From: Camarhynchus parvulus
Taxonomy: Eukaryota > Chordata > Aves > Passeriformes > Thraupidae
Direction of reading: 5' to 3'
Assembly (NCBI RefSeq): GCF_901933205.1
Contig: NC_044585.1
Location: 8,060,001 to 8,124,000, forward strand
DNA: 64,000 nt
A model generated the notes under the pieces. It was not told the origin of the DNA. It did not search any database and worked only from the letters and a program-made list of their open reading frames with translations. The translations under genes and the position numbers were made by a program. This document shows positions 38,401 through 52,143 of the stretch, in pieces. Position 1 is the stretch's first letter; the number at the start of each line of letters is the position of its first letter.

Positions 38401-38741
38401 AGATGCTGGACAAGATGGATCCTCTTCCCCCCTGGGCTTCAGAAATGCTTCAGGTCTGTCTGAACCATGGACTGAGAATGAGAAGGAATCACATTGGATC
38501 ACGAGATATTATGAACTCCAGGCAGACCTTTTCTTGTCTAATTAACAGTTTTACCCATGATATTAAGTCCATGTGTGCTCACAGCTCACCACAAATGGGA
38601 AATCTGGAAACCCATTTTCAAAGCATTTTCCATTATGCAGTAGCAGGAGATGTACCATGGTTTTCCATTAAATTGGTTGGTAAATTGTTTTCTCTTTCAT
38701 CTTTATTGCTATAACACAAAAATTATAAGTTTGGGTCTCTA
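35475..38741. other. Non-coding stretch, no gene recognised
   Basis: Unique sequence. Frames of 154-175 codons at 36.05-36.6 kb overlap on both strands, and a 167-codon frame lies at 37463-37966. None has a recognisable domain. The block 35560-35960 is AT-rich and repeat-free. Confidence 0.6.
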
Positions 38742-38862
38742 GTTTTGCTTTTTTTGTTTTGTTTTTGTTTGTTTGTTTTTTGTTCATTTTTTGGTGGATT
38801 TTTTGGTGTTTTTTTTTTTTTTTTTTTTGGGAGGGGGGAAGGTGGATTTTTTTGCTTATTTG
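38742..38862. repeat. T/G-rich low-complexity tract with long poly-T
   Basis: Starts with irregular (TTTTG)/(TTTG) units, includes an uninterrupted run of about 21 T near 38810-38830, then GGGAGGGGGGAAGG and a second short T run. A and C are almost absent on this strand. It could be the decayed poly-A end of a minus-strand retroelement, but no body is seen. Confidence 0.9.
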
Positions 38863-41800
38863 TGCTCCTATCCATTACTTTGAATCAGGGAAGTAAAACA
38901 GATGAACATGTTTGACCTGCAAACAACTGCATGAATAAAGGGCAAAAAGTAAATCCTGGAGAAATCCTGGTGGCAAGGTAAATTGTCACATCCAGTGGTC
39001 ATTCATAATCTTGCTTCAACATGTGAGTGCTCAAACTGCCCTTGATTTAATCCAAAATGTCCTGGGGAAATGCTCAGCTGCTCTTTCCTTGCCCTGAAAT
39101 CCCCAGGGTCCTGAGGTGCAGCCCAGTTAAAGATAATTACCTCTGCCCAGTTCCTGTGCTCTCTGGATTGCCTGTGAGATTCACAGCTCTCGAAATGAGA
39201 AATCTGAGACCTTTACATAAAATGTTTGTTCAAGACTCTTTATAAATGAGGGAATGTGATTGAACTGGAGCCCCAGTGAGGGTGGGCTGATTTCAGTGGC
39301 TCTGCATTAATTTTGCATCAGATGAAGCCTTCACTCTGCTCTGCTGCTGGAAAGCTGATGCCCTTACACCTGAGGGAGGGATGGAGGGTGGGTTTGGGGA
39401 GCCCCTCATGGGGTTATCCTTGGTGTTTGTAAAGCCTGAGCTGTTGGAATGATCCTGTGTAATCCTTGCTTTGCTCTGGCACAAACTGGGTCCTGTGATG
39501 GTTTGTGTCAACTCAGGTTTTGAATAAATTCCCAGCAAATCATCTGTGTGGAGAGATGGAGCTCTGGGGCTGTGGCTGAGCCCACACCCCTCACTGTGCT
39601 CCTCCTGAAGCAGGCTCTTCAGATTGTTGCCTTGGGAGATAAATGGGAATGTCACCAGCCCCACGGTGCTTAGGAGGTGAAATACCCTTTCAAGGTTCCT
39701 TATTCTGGCATCAGGGCGCTTTTAATGATCACCCTGGTCTGCACAGAGAAATAGAGGAGTAATGTGCATAGTGGGTGCTGGGCCTATTTAAATATAGCTG
39801 GCATTGTGTGCATTATCTCTGTTTGTTTAGCCAAAGTAAGATGGGCATTAACATTCTGTTTCAGTCTTAATTAGTGCTGATAAAAGCACAAGGTGATACT
39901 TAACAGTCCTGACAGTGTAATTCATCTAAAATTTCCTAATAATATGGTTGCAGCAGTCTTGGAAGGGCTAATTTAATGACTTTCACACACTTAAGGTTTG
40001 GTACCCACAATATCCAATATGTTGGTTGCTTAGGAGACAAAATTAAACAAAGCTGAACACATTCATTTTCTCCTTTTTTACCACACTGAGGATTAACTTA
40101 TTACAATATTTTTCTCTATTAAATGCCTAAGCTTTAGGTGTTTAAACAAATTTAAAAAAAAAACAGAAAACCAAACCCAACCTAACAATCCAGATCCCCT
40201 ATTAAATCAGCAGATGGCTCCTAGAGCCAAATTAGGGACCTTTGATAGAACCATAAAAGCTCTGCTCTATACAGTGCACATGTTCAGAGCTGGCAGTGTT
40301 AAATGAGACCTCCATGCAATCTGCTCTGAGAAATAGCCTGACTGGCACTGACCCCTTCCTTTGTGTAATTCCACTCTGTGTCATCAGCTGCAATTGCACA
40401 GACGTCTCTGCAATTTAGCAGACCTTGTAAGGACTGACTTTCCCAATATTTGTTTAAGATGAACTGTATAAACTTGTTATTAGTAGTCTGCCAGGGTGAG
40501 GGAGATAACAGTGTTTGCATTGGGCTACAGAAAACACAGCACCTGGGCAAGGTGCACTGAGCCTGTTCCCAGCAAATGTTCTGGTGTCAGGCTCTGCTGC
40601 TGATCCTGGGGAAGGCAAAAGGGAAGTTCCCAGCAGCATGTCAGGGCAAGACCATGTCTTTTCTATGCTGGGCAGAGGTTCTGAGCTTGTGTGGCTGAGT
40701 AATTACATTTAATAATTTTTTGAAAGTCTCTGAATTCACCAGAGCAATGCAGGCAGCAGAATGAGGCTGCAGTGGGGTCTCATCTCAGTTTTGTGTCTGT
40801 CCAGCCCTACTGATTTCACCCACAGACCCTGGCACTGCTCATCCCCCCACCCAGCTTCCCCACACGTGTCTGTGCTCATCTTCTCCCCAAAAGCTCTGAA
40901 ATGGGGGGGGGGCATCCCAGTGCCCACCCCAGGGCTCCAGGGAGGCTCTGAGCAGTGACCACTGCGGCTCAGAGCTCCAGCCTGGAATTATTTACAGAAC
41001 TCTCCAAGTGTCTCTGGGTTTCCAATCCTAATCTTAGTTCAAGGAAGGACAGAAAACACCCCCATGATTAAAACCATGGTTGTTGCAGTTGATCAGAACA
41101 AAATTCCTGCTTTTTGCCTCCTGCACAGAAAGACTGGGAGAGGGAGGAGTGATGAAAAAAGCCCTGGAACAGCAAAGCTGCTGGTAGCAAATATATGGGC
41201 ACTATTTCATTTTTCATTGAGTTTGTCTTTCCTTTCCTTGCTATCTCTTCCTCCCCACAGTATCTCTGCATTGATTTTTCACTCTGCCTGTTTATAAATG
41301 TTTATAAAGCATTTAGGGAGCCCAGGGAAAGACAGGTCTCCAAGTCCTTAGTGGAGTAAGAAGTTAAACACTGGGCTGCTGTGTTCCTGCTGACACTGGG
41401 CAGTATTTCAAGCCCTGCTCAGGGGATGTGGTGCTGCTTGCTGGGGATGGCTAAAGCAGACAAAATCTTAGCTCAGCCTGTGTGCAGCCACTGGTGCTAA
41501 GAGCAGGAGGGCTTGGAACAAAACAGCCATTTACAACTTGAGCAAAACCAACACAGCATCAGATGATAAAGGAAACAAGCACACATTATTCCACATTTAC
41601 TGTTTGCTTTGGGCAATGAACTTTTTTTCACATGAAGTATTAAATGACCTTCTTGTCTTCCCACCCTCTGAGTGAAGCCTATTTGATTAAATAGGAATGG
41701 AGATGTTATTAGGCCAATAAATACATTTATTGATATTATCATGTTGTTTATTAGATAAATGAAACAGATTGGCATCTTCATGTAACTCCCAGGAAAGACA

Positions 41801-44800
41801 CCAGAATTCATCTCCCATATTTCTGATACCTGGGATGTTGGTGCAGCTGCAGTCCTGCTTTCACACTAACATTTCCCTCTGCTGCTTTTTGTGTATTTCT
41901 AATTCTACATCCACCTTGCAGCACCCTCATTCCTAATGCTGTTGGAAATCTGCATTTTGTGAAGGTGGGAATGAGCTCTGCCTGGCACAGGTGCAGGAGG
42001 TTCCACAAAGTGCTGGAGGAGCTGGGTCATCTCTTGTGCATCAAACACTGGTTGCAGTGTGAGCTTTTATCACTGTTGAAAGCAAAGCATTCACTCTTTC
42101 AAAAGAGCTGTGGAATGAGGGAAATAATGAAAGTTCATTTTTAAATTCTTATATCCCTGTTTCCCCCTCATCATCCTTCTTAAGCATATCAAACTGGGCA
42201 ATTTTGAAATTACTGAGGCTTGGCTGATGCTCTGCTCCCCACCCCTTTTCACTTAGCTGTATCCAATTCCTCCTTGACTGGCCCAACAGCTCATCAGGGG
42301 CTCCTGCCCTTCTCTCTGGTGGTTCTGCCCTGGGCCCTCTGCTTGTGGATTTTACTGGGCTAGGAATCAGGAAAAGAGCCACATATCTGTGTTGGAGTTG
42401 AGTGGAGTGAAGGGCTGTGACTTCAAGTTCCTCCTGCTCCTCCAAGCCTGTTTGGACTGTTCTGCCTTACTGGAGATGCTCAGCAGGACCAGAGCTGGGT
42501 AAATTGTAAAATGAGAGGCAAAGTGCCAGCAGTGTGTTTGAACCACAGCCAGTGTGGTGTTTTGGAGGGGTTGAGGTTGTCTTAACAAAGCAATGAAATG
42601 TACAGCAGTTTCTTTCTGTTGTTCTGTGTTGAGTGTTCATTGTTTTCTTTCTTGAGGGTTCACTTTAGCCAAGTATTATTTGTCTAACTTCTGCTGATTC
42701 CTTGCTTTCATGTTGTGAAGTTCCAGTCTTTAGGGGACTGGGTTTTATTGGAGGTCTGGGTGCTGAGGGTGCCCAGATAATGGCAGGAAAAGCACAACTT
42801 GTGAGCCACAGTGGGTGATTGTGTGCCATGGATCTGCTTACACCTGTTCTGGGGAGGAAGCTGCCAGAGTTGGTATCTTTTATAAAGCAATTTTCTAAAG
42901 GAAGCTCTTTTTTTCTTCTGCAACTGAAATGTTTTGCATGAAGGTGTCTATTTTACCTTCATCTAAAGATGTTTTGACAGAAAACTTTGGAAAGGAGTGT
43001 TTGTTTTGACTCTGTTTTGTTTGAGCTGTTTTTTCAGTGAAGTGGTTGCTTGTTTCTAAACAGAAGCATTTTGAAATTTCTGTTCTGCAGAATGACTGGA
43101 GATTTTAAGGTTTTGTTCTAATTCAGAGTAGAATTAGACACACCTTGGAAATGTCAGAGTACCCAGCAGGTTTAGAATTCATCCATCACCAGGCAGGATA
43201 TGCCATAGTTTTGTGTGAACTTTGTTTGCAATTGCTTCTGCTCTCTTCTCTGTAGGTCTCTAGCTTGGGACTCAGTTATGGTTGCCAGAATGCCTACAGA
43301 AAGGGTCTTCTGGCCTGAGAATTGCATGGGTTTAGTTGTTTATGCAGTTAGGAGTCTCCCTTGCAAAAGAACAAGGTCAAACCCAAAGGATTTGGATGTG
43401 GATGGAGCATTGTGGTAGAGGAGAGAGCTGCATGGGCAGGGGCTGAGCCTGGGGTGGGTTACATTTAATTCAGGGTGTTCTCCTGTTTTGTGCTCTTTTC
43501 TCGGAGCAGCCAGCACTCTCACTGTGCATAAGTCCCTCTTTTCATGACAGAAGTGACAAATCTGGGGGTGTTCTGGTGGGTGGGATTGGGAAAGCCCTGC
43601 TGGCAGGAGGCAGAGGAGGAGCTGCTGTCCCAGGGCACTCAGGGCTCCTGAACGGCAGCAGGAGGCCCCTCTGAGATCCCAGCTGTTCCTCAGGCTTTCA
43701 TGTCTTTACTGTATTTTGATCAACCAATAAAGCTCGGAATTACCTTGATTTAGACAGTCCAAAACTTGAAAACAGCTGGACTTACACAGTCAATAAACCA
43801 AAACTGTCTCTTCAGCACTGCACTGACAAGGCTCAGAAGAAAGACACACAGAGAACCTCTCCACTAATATTAAACTGATTTGGCCATTTTTATTCTATAA
43901 AGGAGGCTGGTTATGAGATTTAAAAAGACTCATATATCATGCTGCCTCATTAATTTTCCATTTGGGCTCAGCTGTCAGAGGATACCATATTAAACTGCTG
44001 CCTGGAGTAGTCTTTGGTGGCAGAGAAATGATGTTTGATACCCTTTGCATTTCACACAGTCTGTATAAAAGGTCTCCTTGATTTGCCATCCCTATTATTT
44101 TCTGTCAGAGAGCCCTGCACAGCCTCTCCAAAATAATATCACCTCTCCAAAACCCTGAAGGTCTAGTTGTGGTTTCCATGGTGACAAAATGACCCATAAT
44201 ATTCTTTGACTACTTCAGTAAATGAAGGACACAACTGGGCCTTTGAAGAATAATAGATTTTTTTTCTGTTTCTTAAGAAAAGATGTACTTGTGAGCTCAA
44301 AGAGGGGAGGGGGAAAGGATGAAAAAGATATTAAGGGAAGAGATTTGCCTTGTAACTCAAAGGACTTGCTGCAAGTGCAGCAGACAGCACTTGTTGAAAA
44401 ACAGACCTTGAGCCATCTGGTACCAAAACAGGAGTGGGATATAGCCCTTGTGATGACTGAGATGAAGGAGCTTGTGCTGTAACTCATTTTTACAATAGCT
44501 GTGCTGCTTAATTCTGAATTCTGTGACACGCAGGGCCAGGCTGCAGGTGCAAGTGTGTGGTTAAAACATTTTCTTCCAGGAACTGTCAAAGCCTTGCTCT
44601 GTGCTGTGTGGGAGGGAGGATGGGATTTTCCAGCAGAGCTGGCCTGGGGGACAAGTGGGTGGGAAGGAAGCAGTGAGGCTTTTCTCAGGGTGTCTGTAGA
44701 GTTTGTGGGGAAGGCAGGTTTGCAGGTGGAGCTCTGTTAATGAGCTGCCCTCACAGCCTAAGCCAGCTGCCCACACAACCCTGACCCGAGCTCCAGGCAC

Positions 44801-47800
44801 ACTGCAGCTGAGAAAGGCATCCCAAGGGGAACACAAACCTGCCACAACGTGGCTTCCTGCACAGCTTCTTCCTTGGGACCATCCCTAACCCCAGGCTGCT
44901 TTTCCTGCCTAGGGTTAGGCTGTGCTGGGGGGGCTGAGCAGGGGTTGAGCTGCTGCTGCTCCCTCCCACCACTGTGGGATGTCCAGGCTGCTCTGCCTGC
45001 CCCTCTCTGGGTTGATAAGCATCCCTTGCTGCACGAAACTGTAAGCAATGTGTCCCATGGATGCTTTGCATAAAACCAGTAAGAGATGTGTCAACTTTCC
45101 AATCCTATGAGAGCACTCACAGCGTGCTCTGGAAACAGGATTTTAAACAAAACCACATCTTGCAGGTGAAGAAACTGAGGCAGCACGCAGGAAACTGAGC
45201 TCAGCAGAGCCCTGCAGAACCTTTGTGGGTAGGCTGGGGAGAAGAATCCAGGCTGGTTGCTCCTTCCTTTCCCTAGGATAAAGCTCTTTGCTTAGATGAG
45301 CTGTAATTCAGTTTTCTTTAGCACATTCCCAGCCTGCCCAGTGATGCTGTTGGGTCTGGCTGGGTTACATTTGCTCAGACTGGAGAAAGGGTCCTCGAGT
45401 GCCCCACAATAATCCCTGTGAGAGTCCTGGGCTGCAGGAGCAGGCACTTCCAGGTGGTTCAGGTTAGCCTGGGTGGGTAAAATCCAAACAGCTGAGTTAT
45501 CCAAGCACTGAGGGGGCTGCACTGCAAAGCAGAAAAGTTCAGGATGTTCCTAAGAGCCTGTCAGGAATTTCTGCTTCTGGAGTTATCAAGCTTTTCTTGT
45601 ATTTTCTTTTGGGTGTATTCTAACATTTTACCTCCCAGTTCTGGAAGAAACGGGGATGTAAAAAAGATGACTAAAAGTGGAAATTTAATTCCAGAATGTC
45701 CTGGTGTTTAGCAGATGTCCTTGAGATGACTTTAACAGCTCTTCCCACCTCTGAGTGCACTAGTGCTGCAAGAGGGGACCAAAGTCTGGTGTAATGAGCT
45801 ACTCACTATTTATCCCATATTTTGGTGGATTTTTTTAGATTGGGTATGTTTGGGTAGATTTGGCATGTTTTTTGGCCTGCAAATAAGTTAGCAACATTAA
45901 AAAGCCCTAACCAAACAAAAACATTTGCATGACTGCTTGCTTAATACAGGACTGTAATTGAGGCAACTTAATATAAACAAAGGAAGAAACGAGGGCAAGA
46001 TTAAGCCAATAACCAGCCTAAAGCCACATTTACCACCAACCTTGAAAATCTGAGGCAAAATCTTGCCTGGTTCCTGTGTTCCTCACATGTGCATGCCTTT
46101 GGCAAGGATGATTAAAGTCTGTGCTGCTTCCCCTCTAATGTGAACAAAGCCCTTCAGAGCCCCGTTCTAGTTTCCTCTTAGCATCGTGTTTGGCTTCCTT
46201 TGGGACTGACCTTTTACTGCCCACAGCCCACCTCCATCCTGTTAGAGGGCCTGCAGAGAGTTCCTAAGTTAAACATCATAAATCCCACTATAAATGATTA
46301 CACAGAGCTTTTCACTAACAATCTTCTGTGGGGATATCAAGCTTGATAGAAGCATAAATCATTTAAAGAACATCTGCCTAATGAGGGGTAACCTGGAACT
46401 GCTTCCCTGAGCCTGGATGTACCAAGGGAAAAAAAAAATTGTAGGCAGTTGGCCTAATTTAGCTGGTGCCTGCTGGATGCAGGTTGGTTTGTGTTGTCAC
46501 AACTGCCTTTGCTGGCCACATGGGACTTGCCCACATTGCCTGATGGTGACATTTGCTTTGCCTGCAGCCCATGGCACCAAGAATGAGGGATGTAGGCTCA
46601 GTTTAGTGCTTGTTGTTGTAAAGAGAGAGTGATAACATGTCTAGACACAAAGTTCTACAGAGGCAGATGGGTCAGAAGAGGAAACTCAAACACCTAACAA
46701 TAACATCTAACACCTGAGCAAGGACATGCTGTGGTGTGGGAGCTCTGCTTTGGGAAATGGCAGCAGAACTGGGGAGGCTGAGAGCAGGAGCCATGGTTTA
46801 GGAGGTGAGCAGAGGATGGAGATGGACTCACCTTGCCAAGGCCTGGCTTGAAAGGCTGTGACAGGACACATAACCTCTGTGATGGGAACATGGGAGGGTG
46901 CTGAGCACAGCTGAGTTGGGTTTGCCAGGCAGAGAACAAGCTGAATCTGGAGGAGGAGTCTAATAAAGTTAAGAATGAAGTCCTGGCTAATAGATCAGGA
47001 AATTGTTGGTAAATACAAGGGTTGGGTTTCCAAGGGAGCCTGATGCATTCCCTAGGATCCACCACGTGTGAATCAAGGCTAGCAAGTCTGGTTTTAGATA
47101 ATCCTGCAGGCAGAGAATAAACCTGGCACTGGAGAGGCTCTGTCTGTTCATTAGGTGTGATGGGAAGGGTTTGGGTTTCCTGTTGACAGTCACAGCTAAG
47201 CCAACCTGTGACTCTGACCATCTGAGAGACACCTGACTGCCAAACTGATGATGGAAAGGCCTGTGGGGTGAGGAGTAGCACATGGCAGCTTTTCCATTTC
47301 AAATCTCTGGATCATCAGGAAAGGTGTAAATAAACAGCAGCAGTAACCTTGGAATGCAATTGAATCACTCCTGCTGTGTAAATTTGACTGCCAGATGCTC
47401 ATGGCAAGTCTTCATATCATGGTTTAAAGCTGCTGCTGCCTGATGATAGGTTTAACAGATGTGACTAGCCAGGAGCAGGACCAGGTTTTTTTCAAACTAA
47501 AGGTTTTGTCACACAGAAGTGGTCATGAGATTTCAGGAAATCCATTCTCTGCATAAATAAACTTGCTGGATGTGTGAGTTGTCCATTGGTGGGACATTGC
47601 TGGGTGTTACTGCTCCCTCTGACCTGCAGAGACAGGGCCTGGGATCTCACCACTGTGATTAGAACTGAGACAGGGGGGTCAGGAATAGTTCAGTCTTGTC
47701 CTTGTGCTGTTGAGGATGAAGTCAATAGGAAGTAAATATTATTGACTGCTGTTTTCATTCAAAAATCAAGATTCATTGAGGTGAATCTGAGGTCAGTAGA

Positions 47801-49755
47801 AGCTCTCAGGGGGAGGAGACCAATAAATCATGACACTGGCTAAAACAATATTTGCAGTACAGCTAATTTTGGATATTGAATGTTATTTGATCTAGCAAGT
47901 TTTTCTGTAGTTTCCTTTTTTTTTTTAATTGTCCTGTTAAACAGATTGGTAGGTTGTACCGTTTAAAAAGACTGGGTAGTCAGGTAGTAGGGCTAATTAA
48001 TCTTGGATGACATACTTCCCTGGGTGGAGCTCTTTATGTGAAACTTCCCTGGGTGTAATTGAGTTCTCTTCATAAAACTGCTTTGTGGAGGGTGAGCATT
48101 TGCAAGTAGGGCACGTGTACATGAGATAAGATTTATTGTGGGGCAGGAGGCACAAGCAGAGATGGAGGGGGAAGTGCTGAAAGTACAATCCTTGGCAAGT
48201 ATGAGTCTTTTATAGCATCTTTTTAATTGAACTGAACCAGACAATGGGTTGGACAGTATTCTCACTAAATTTGACAATTTCTTTTGGAGAGAGTTTACTT
48301 TTTTTCCTATATATGTGTTCATGGCCTTGAGCTGCACCCTGTGGCTGGGGGCTGTGTACCTTCTCTCAGGCCAAAGCAGGGCAATTAGATTAGATTGTCA
48401 GCTGCTGCTCCACAGAAGCCAGTGGAGTACAGCCAGGTTACACCAGCTGAGATGGTGGCCATCCTTTTTCCTGAGTCACATTTCCAGCCCTGCTGTGCTC
48501 TGAGATTGCTGAGCTGGATCCAGCCCGTGGGAGCTGCAGGGCAGGGCTGTCAGGAGCATCCAGCCTTGGCCTTGGCAGCAGGGGCTGTTTGTTGTGCTCC
48601 TGCCTCCAGCCCAGGCTCTGATGGGCTGGATTCAATTAGGCTGGAGCTGCAATACTCCAGTCCTGGAAATCAGGATGCTGGGCTGGTTTACAGCTGCTGG
48701 GGATCAGCTGCTCCCTCTGCCCACAGAGGAGGGTGAGCAGAGGCAGGGAAAGCCTTTTCCTGTGTGTCAGTGCATGTCCTGCCCTGCCTGGGGGTGCTGC
48801 GTTGGGCTCCAGCCCCCTGGCGTGGCTGTCAAGGAGCAGCAAGTGCCAGAGGAGTGGCATTGCCTCCTGGCTGGCTGCTGTCCCCACGTCCTGGCAGCTG
48901 TTCCCATGGCCCTGCCAGAGCTGCCAGAGCTGCAGGGTGTGCACAGATCCATCTGTGGGCACAGAGCAGGCATTCAGTGCCTGCTTTGCCATTAAAGAGC
49001 ATTTCAGCCCTTCTGCGTGCTCAGCTGCCAGCTCTGCCTGATGTCCATGTGGGACAGCAGTGCTGGGAGCCACACTCTCCAAACAGATATTGCACTTCCA
49101 GGAGTGCAGCTTCTGTTTCTTTTTGCCTTTTTTTTCCAGCCAGGGGTTGTTCAGGGTTTGGATTTGTTATTGCCAGTCACTCAAAGCAGGAATACCAAAC
49201 AAGGGCTGGCCTCTGCTTGGCTCTCACTGAGGCTTTGCTGCAGGATTGCCAAATCCAGCAGGGAATTCAGAGGAGGAAATAATTATCTGTGCAGTCCTTC
49301 CTCAAACCTGCCTCCTACTCCAGTGTTAGAGAGCATCCAGAAGGAGCTGCCAGGGCAGCATCCTCCAGCAGCAAGTGATGGGGAGGAGGGCCAGAGAGAA
49401 GGTGGCTGTGCTGAAGGACACCATTATCCTAAATGACACCTCCTCCCTCAGCAGGCTGTGCACAACCTTCCCTCTTGTTAGGAAATTAATCCACAAACAC
49501 CAGAGGTTTATGTTCAAAAAGGAGACAGAGGAGTCCTTTTACTTCGTTTGAATAAAGGGAGAGGCCATGGGACATTCTCCTGGGATGCCTCAAATTTTTG
49601 GAGGATGCAGCTGCCCTTTTAATCCTAATTTCCTTTCTCTCTTTCCCCATTGCCTGAGGTACTTGAGAGGTTCAGACTTCCCAATACACCTGATACCAAA
49701 GATTTCCCTCTAATGCATAACCCTCTCTTTTAATAATTGATATGGAATTTAGGGC
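38863..49755. other. Long non-coding stretch, no gene recognised
   Basis: Nearly 11 kb with no recognisable transposon. AT-rich, repeat-free blocks lie at 39770-40060, 43690-44080 and 45880-46380 and could be regulatory. The 202-codon minus frame at 46694-47302 and the overlapping frames at 48.4-49.4 kb have random-translation composition. A run of about 10 G is at 40903-40912. Confidence 0.6.
39770..40060. promoter_or_regulatory. Candidate conserved non-coding block
   Basis: AT-rich, with CTATTTAAATATAGC (MEF2/TATA-like palindromic core, near 39783), GTCTTAATTAGTGCTG (homeodomain-like) near 39864 and GTAATTCATC near 39918. It has no repeat character and no useful open frame. Motif content is suggestive only. 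Confidence 0.24.
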
Positions 49756-49955
49756 TTTTTCCTCCCCATTGTTTCTTTCATCTTTCAATGCCTAATTTCA
49801 TTTCTCAGCAAACCTAAAGTTTATTTGTAAAAGCAAATATCTTTTTCCATTCATCAATCAGTGGGATCCTTCCCATTGTTTCTTTTATCTCCCAGTGCTG
49901 GTTTTATCCACCAGCAGACCCCCAGCTTGTTTGGAAAGACAAATCTGCCATTCCT
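49756..49955. repeat. Diverged tandem duplication, ~105-bp period
   Basis: Copy A (about 49756-49852) and copy B (about 49863-49955) align in order: CCCATTGTTTCTTT, then ATCTTTCAATGC against ATCTCCCAGTGC, then CAGCAAACC against CAGCAGACC, then GTTTATTTGTAAAAGCAAAT against GCTTGTTTGGAAAGACAAAT, then CCATTC in both. Many substitutions separate them, so the duplication is old. There is no link to a known transposon. Confidence 0.7.
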
Positions 49956-51814
49956 CTCACTCTCACCCAAAGCATGATGTGGCTTTTACCTTTTTCCCCA
50001 CTGTGCTTTCACCAGCTGGAGGTGCCAGCACAGCTCTGTGTGACACAGGGGGGCATCCTGCCAGCCTGAAATCCCAGAGGGTAAATTCCAACTCTACTTC
50101 AGCGGGAAAGGGAGAGGCTCCTGTGCTGGGGAAGGGCTGGCACTGCCTGGAAGCACCACCAGGCTCCCAAGAATTTGTGGAAAGCTCAGCCTGCAGCAGT
50201 GTGGGACACACAAAACCCCTTCTTGTGGTGCCTGGGAGTTGGTGTGTGCAGCTGGAAACCCCAGCCTGCTTATCTGGGAGGGATAGCCTGCAATGCTCTG
50301 CTTCATCTGCTGACCTGAGAGTGATTTATGGGTCAAAGTTTGTGTTCATTTAAATGTTGTGAATTCCAGACTTTTGTATTTGTTTCATTACTGTTTTCCA
50401 GTATTTCTGATTAAGGGTTAATGCTTTAGAACAGCAAAAGATTTACCATTGTTTTTATGTTGCTTAATTCTGTAGGAACTGTGGCAATATAAAAAAACCC
50501 CAAAGACAGGGAATGCCTTGAGATAAAAAATACATTTAAGATGCTTTTTCTCTGCTGTAATTGCCAAAGCCCTCTGACCTGGGGTTGGATCTTGGAGTGG
50601 GTCAGATCTAGGGCACTGTTTCAGCAAATTTTTTGCTTGAAGTGTTGTGTTCCTCACTCCAGCAATTTGGTTCATTTTAGGCTCTGACATGTCCAGCCCT
50701 GTTCTGCCACTGTTGGAATGTGTGGGACATCTGCTGCAGGACAAGTGTGTTGGGTTTGGGCCCTGCTCTGACTCAAGCAGGGCTCAGCAGACCTAGAAAA
50801 GGGCCAAGAGTCTCCTCCTAGGAAAGAAATAACCAAAGAGAATATCACCAAGGGCTGTAAAATCCTGAGTGAAACCAGGAAACCAAGTAGGGAGTGACCA
50901 TGCATTTCCTCTTTTAGGGTGTGATTGAAGGGGGATTAGAGGGCAGGCCCAAATGAAAAAGGACATCCTTACTCACAGAGTGCTGACACTGCCACAGGGG
51001 TGGGAGGTGTTGAGTTTTTGTGGGTCAAAAAGCAATTGGATGCATTGAAGGAGGAAATGTCCATTGAGAGCTATTAAATGTAAAAGCTTTCATCAGCAGG
51101 GGCCGCAGCATGGGCTCGCAGCACAGGCACACAGTTAACAGGTTCCAGCAAAAGGGGCTTTGGGGACTGCTCTGATCACCTCAGCTAACTTCATGTATCT
51201 CTCAGACCCCTGAGAAATATTTCCAGTGCTAGCCTGCATATTGTACCAGCGACCCACCACCCCTGCTCCCTTTGCTGCCTGCAGAAAGGTCAAAGATAAT
51301 GATTAAAAATAAATAAATAACCCAGGAAAACCCCCACTGCTTCCCTCTCAGGTCGTTCAGGCTTGAAATAAATCATCTTTCTATTTCTGAAGGCACAGAT
51401 GACTTAAGCCAAATTGCATTCAGAGCCATTATCCTCACACTTATTTATGCTGTCGTGTCTTGTGCTAACACTTTGTGAAATATTTATTTGCTCCTGGTCT
51501 CCTGCAGCTTAGCTCTGGATTCATGAGGCTCCCCTGTTATGTCTCAATTCTGTGCAGCTGCATTCTGTCAAGGAAGGAGGAAATGAAGGCTCCAATCTGT
51601 GTTTTCCATTATAAAAATATATATATTGCACATCAGCACAGGTAATTCCGTTCAACAGGTGGATGTTTTGTTTGCACGTGTCAGGCACGTGGGTTGGGTT
51701 AGAGTAACTAAATGAATTTGTTGTCACCTTATTGTCTGGTGATGAGCAATTCTTCTGTAATTCTTCTTCCAAAGGCTGCCCTTGTGCTTGCTCTGCACGT
51801 CCCAGGTAACTTGC
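49956..51814. other. Non-coding stretch, no gene recognised
   Basis: Unique sequence with a small AAATAAATAAATAA run near 51305-51320. Opposing frames at 49.9-50.35 kb are chance. No RNA gene or transposon is recognised. Confidence 0.58.
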
Positions 51815-52143
51815 AGGAAAGATTTTGAGAGGAATAGGAATAGGAAAAATAGGAAAAAAAAAAATAAGAATAGGAAAAGTAGGGGGAAAAATAATAATAG
51901 GAAAAATGGGAAAAAATAACAATGGGAAAAGTGGGAAAAATAGTAATAGGAAAAATGGGAAAAAATAATAATAAGAAGAAAAATGGGAAAAATAATAATA
52001 AGAAGAAAAATGGGAAAAAATAATAATAGGAAAAATGGGGAAAAATAATAATAGGAAAAATGGGGGAAATAATAATAATAAGAAAAATGGGAAAAAATAA
52101 TAATAGGAAAAATAATAGTAATAGGAAAAATAGGAAAAATAAA
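51815..52143 (+). repeat. C-depleted (GGAAAAATGGGAAAAAATAATAATA)-like tract
   Basis: A 329-base stretch with a single C (at 51920), built from irregularly repeated motifs AATAATAATAGG, AAAAATGGGAAAA and AATAAGAAGAAAAATGGG. Spacing varies between about 20 and 30 bp, so it is a degenerate minisatellite and not a strict array. On the other strand it reads as a Phe/Pro/Ile-rich frame (within 51521-52164), an artefact of the composition and not a protein. Confidence 0.92.

Noticed and set aside
46694..47302. 202-codon minus-strand open frame
   Set aside because: Ser/Pro/Cys/Leu-rich random-like composition, no domain recognised, overlapped by another minus frame, and within the length expected by chance in this much sequence.
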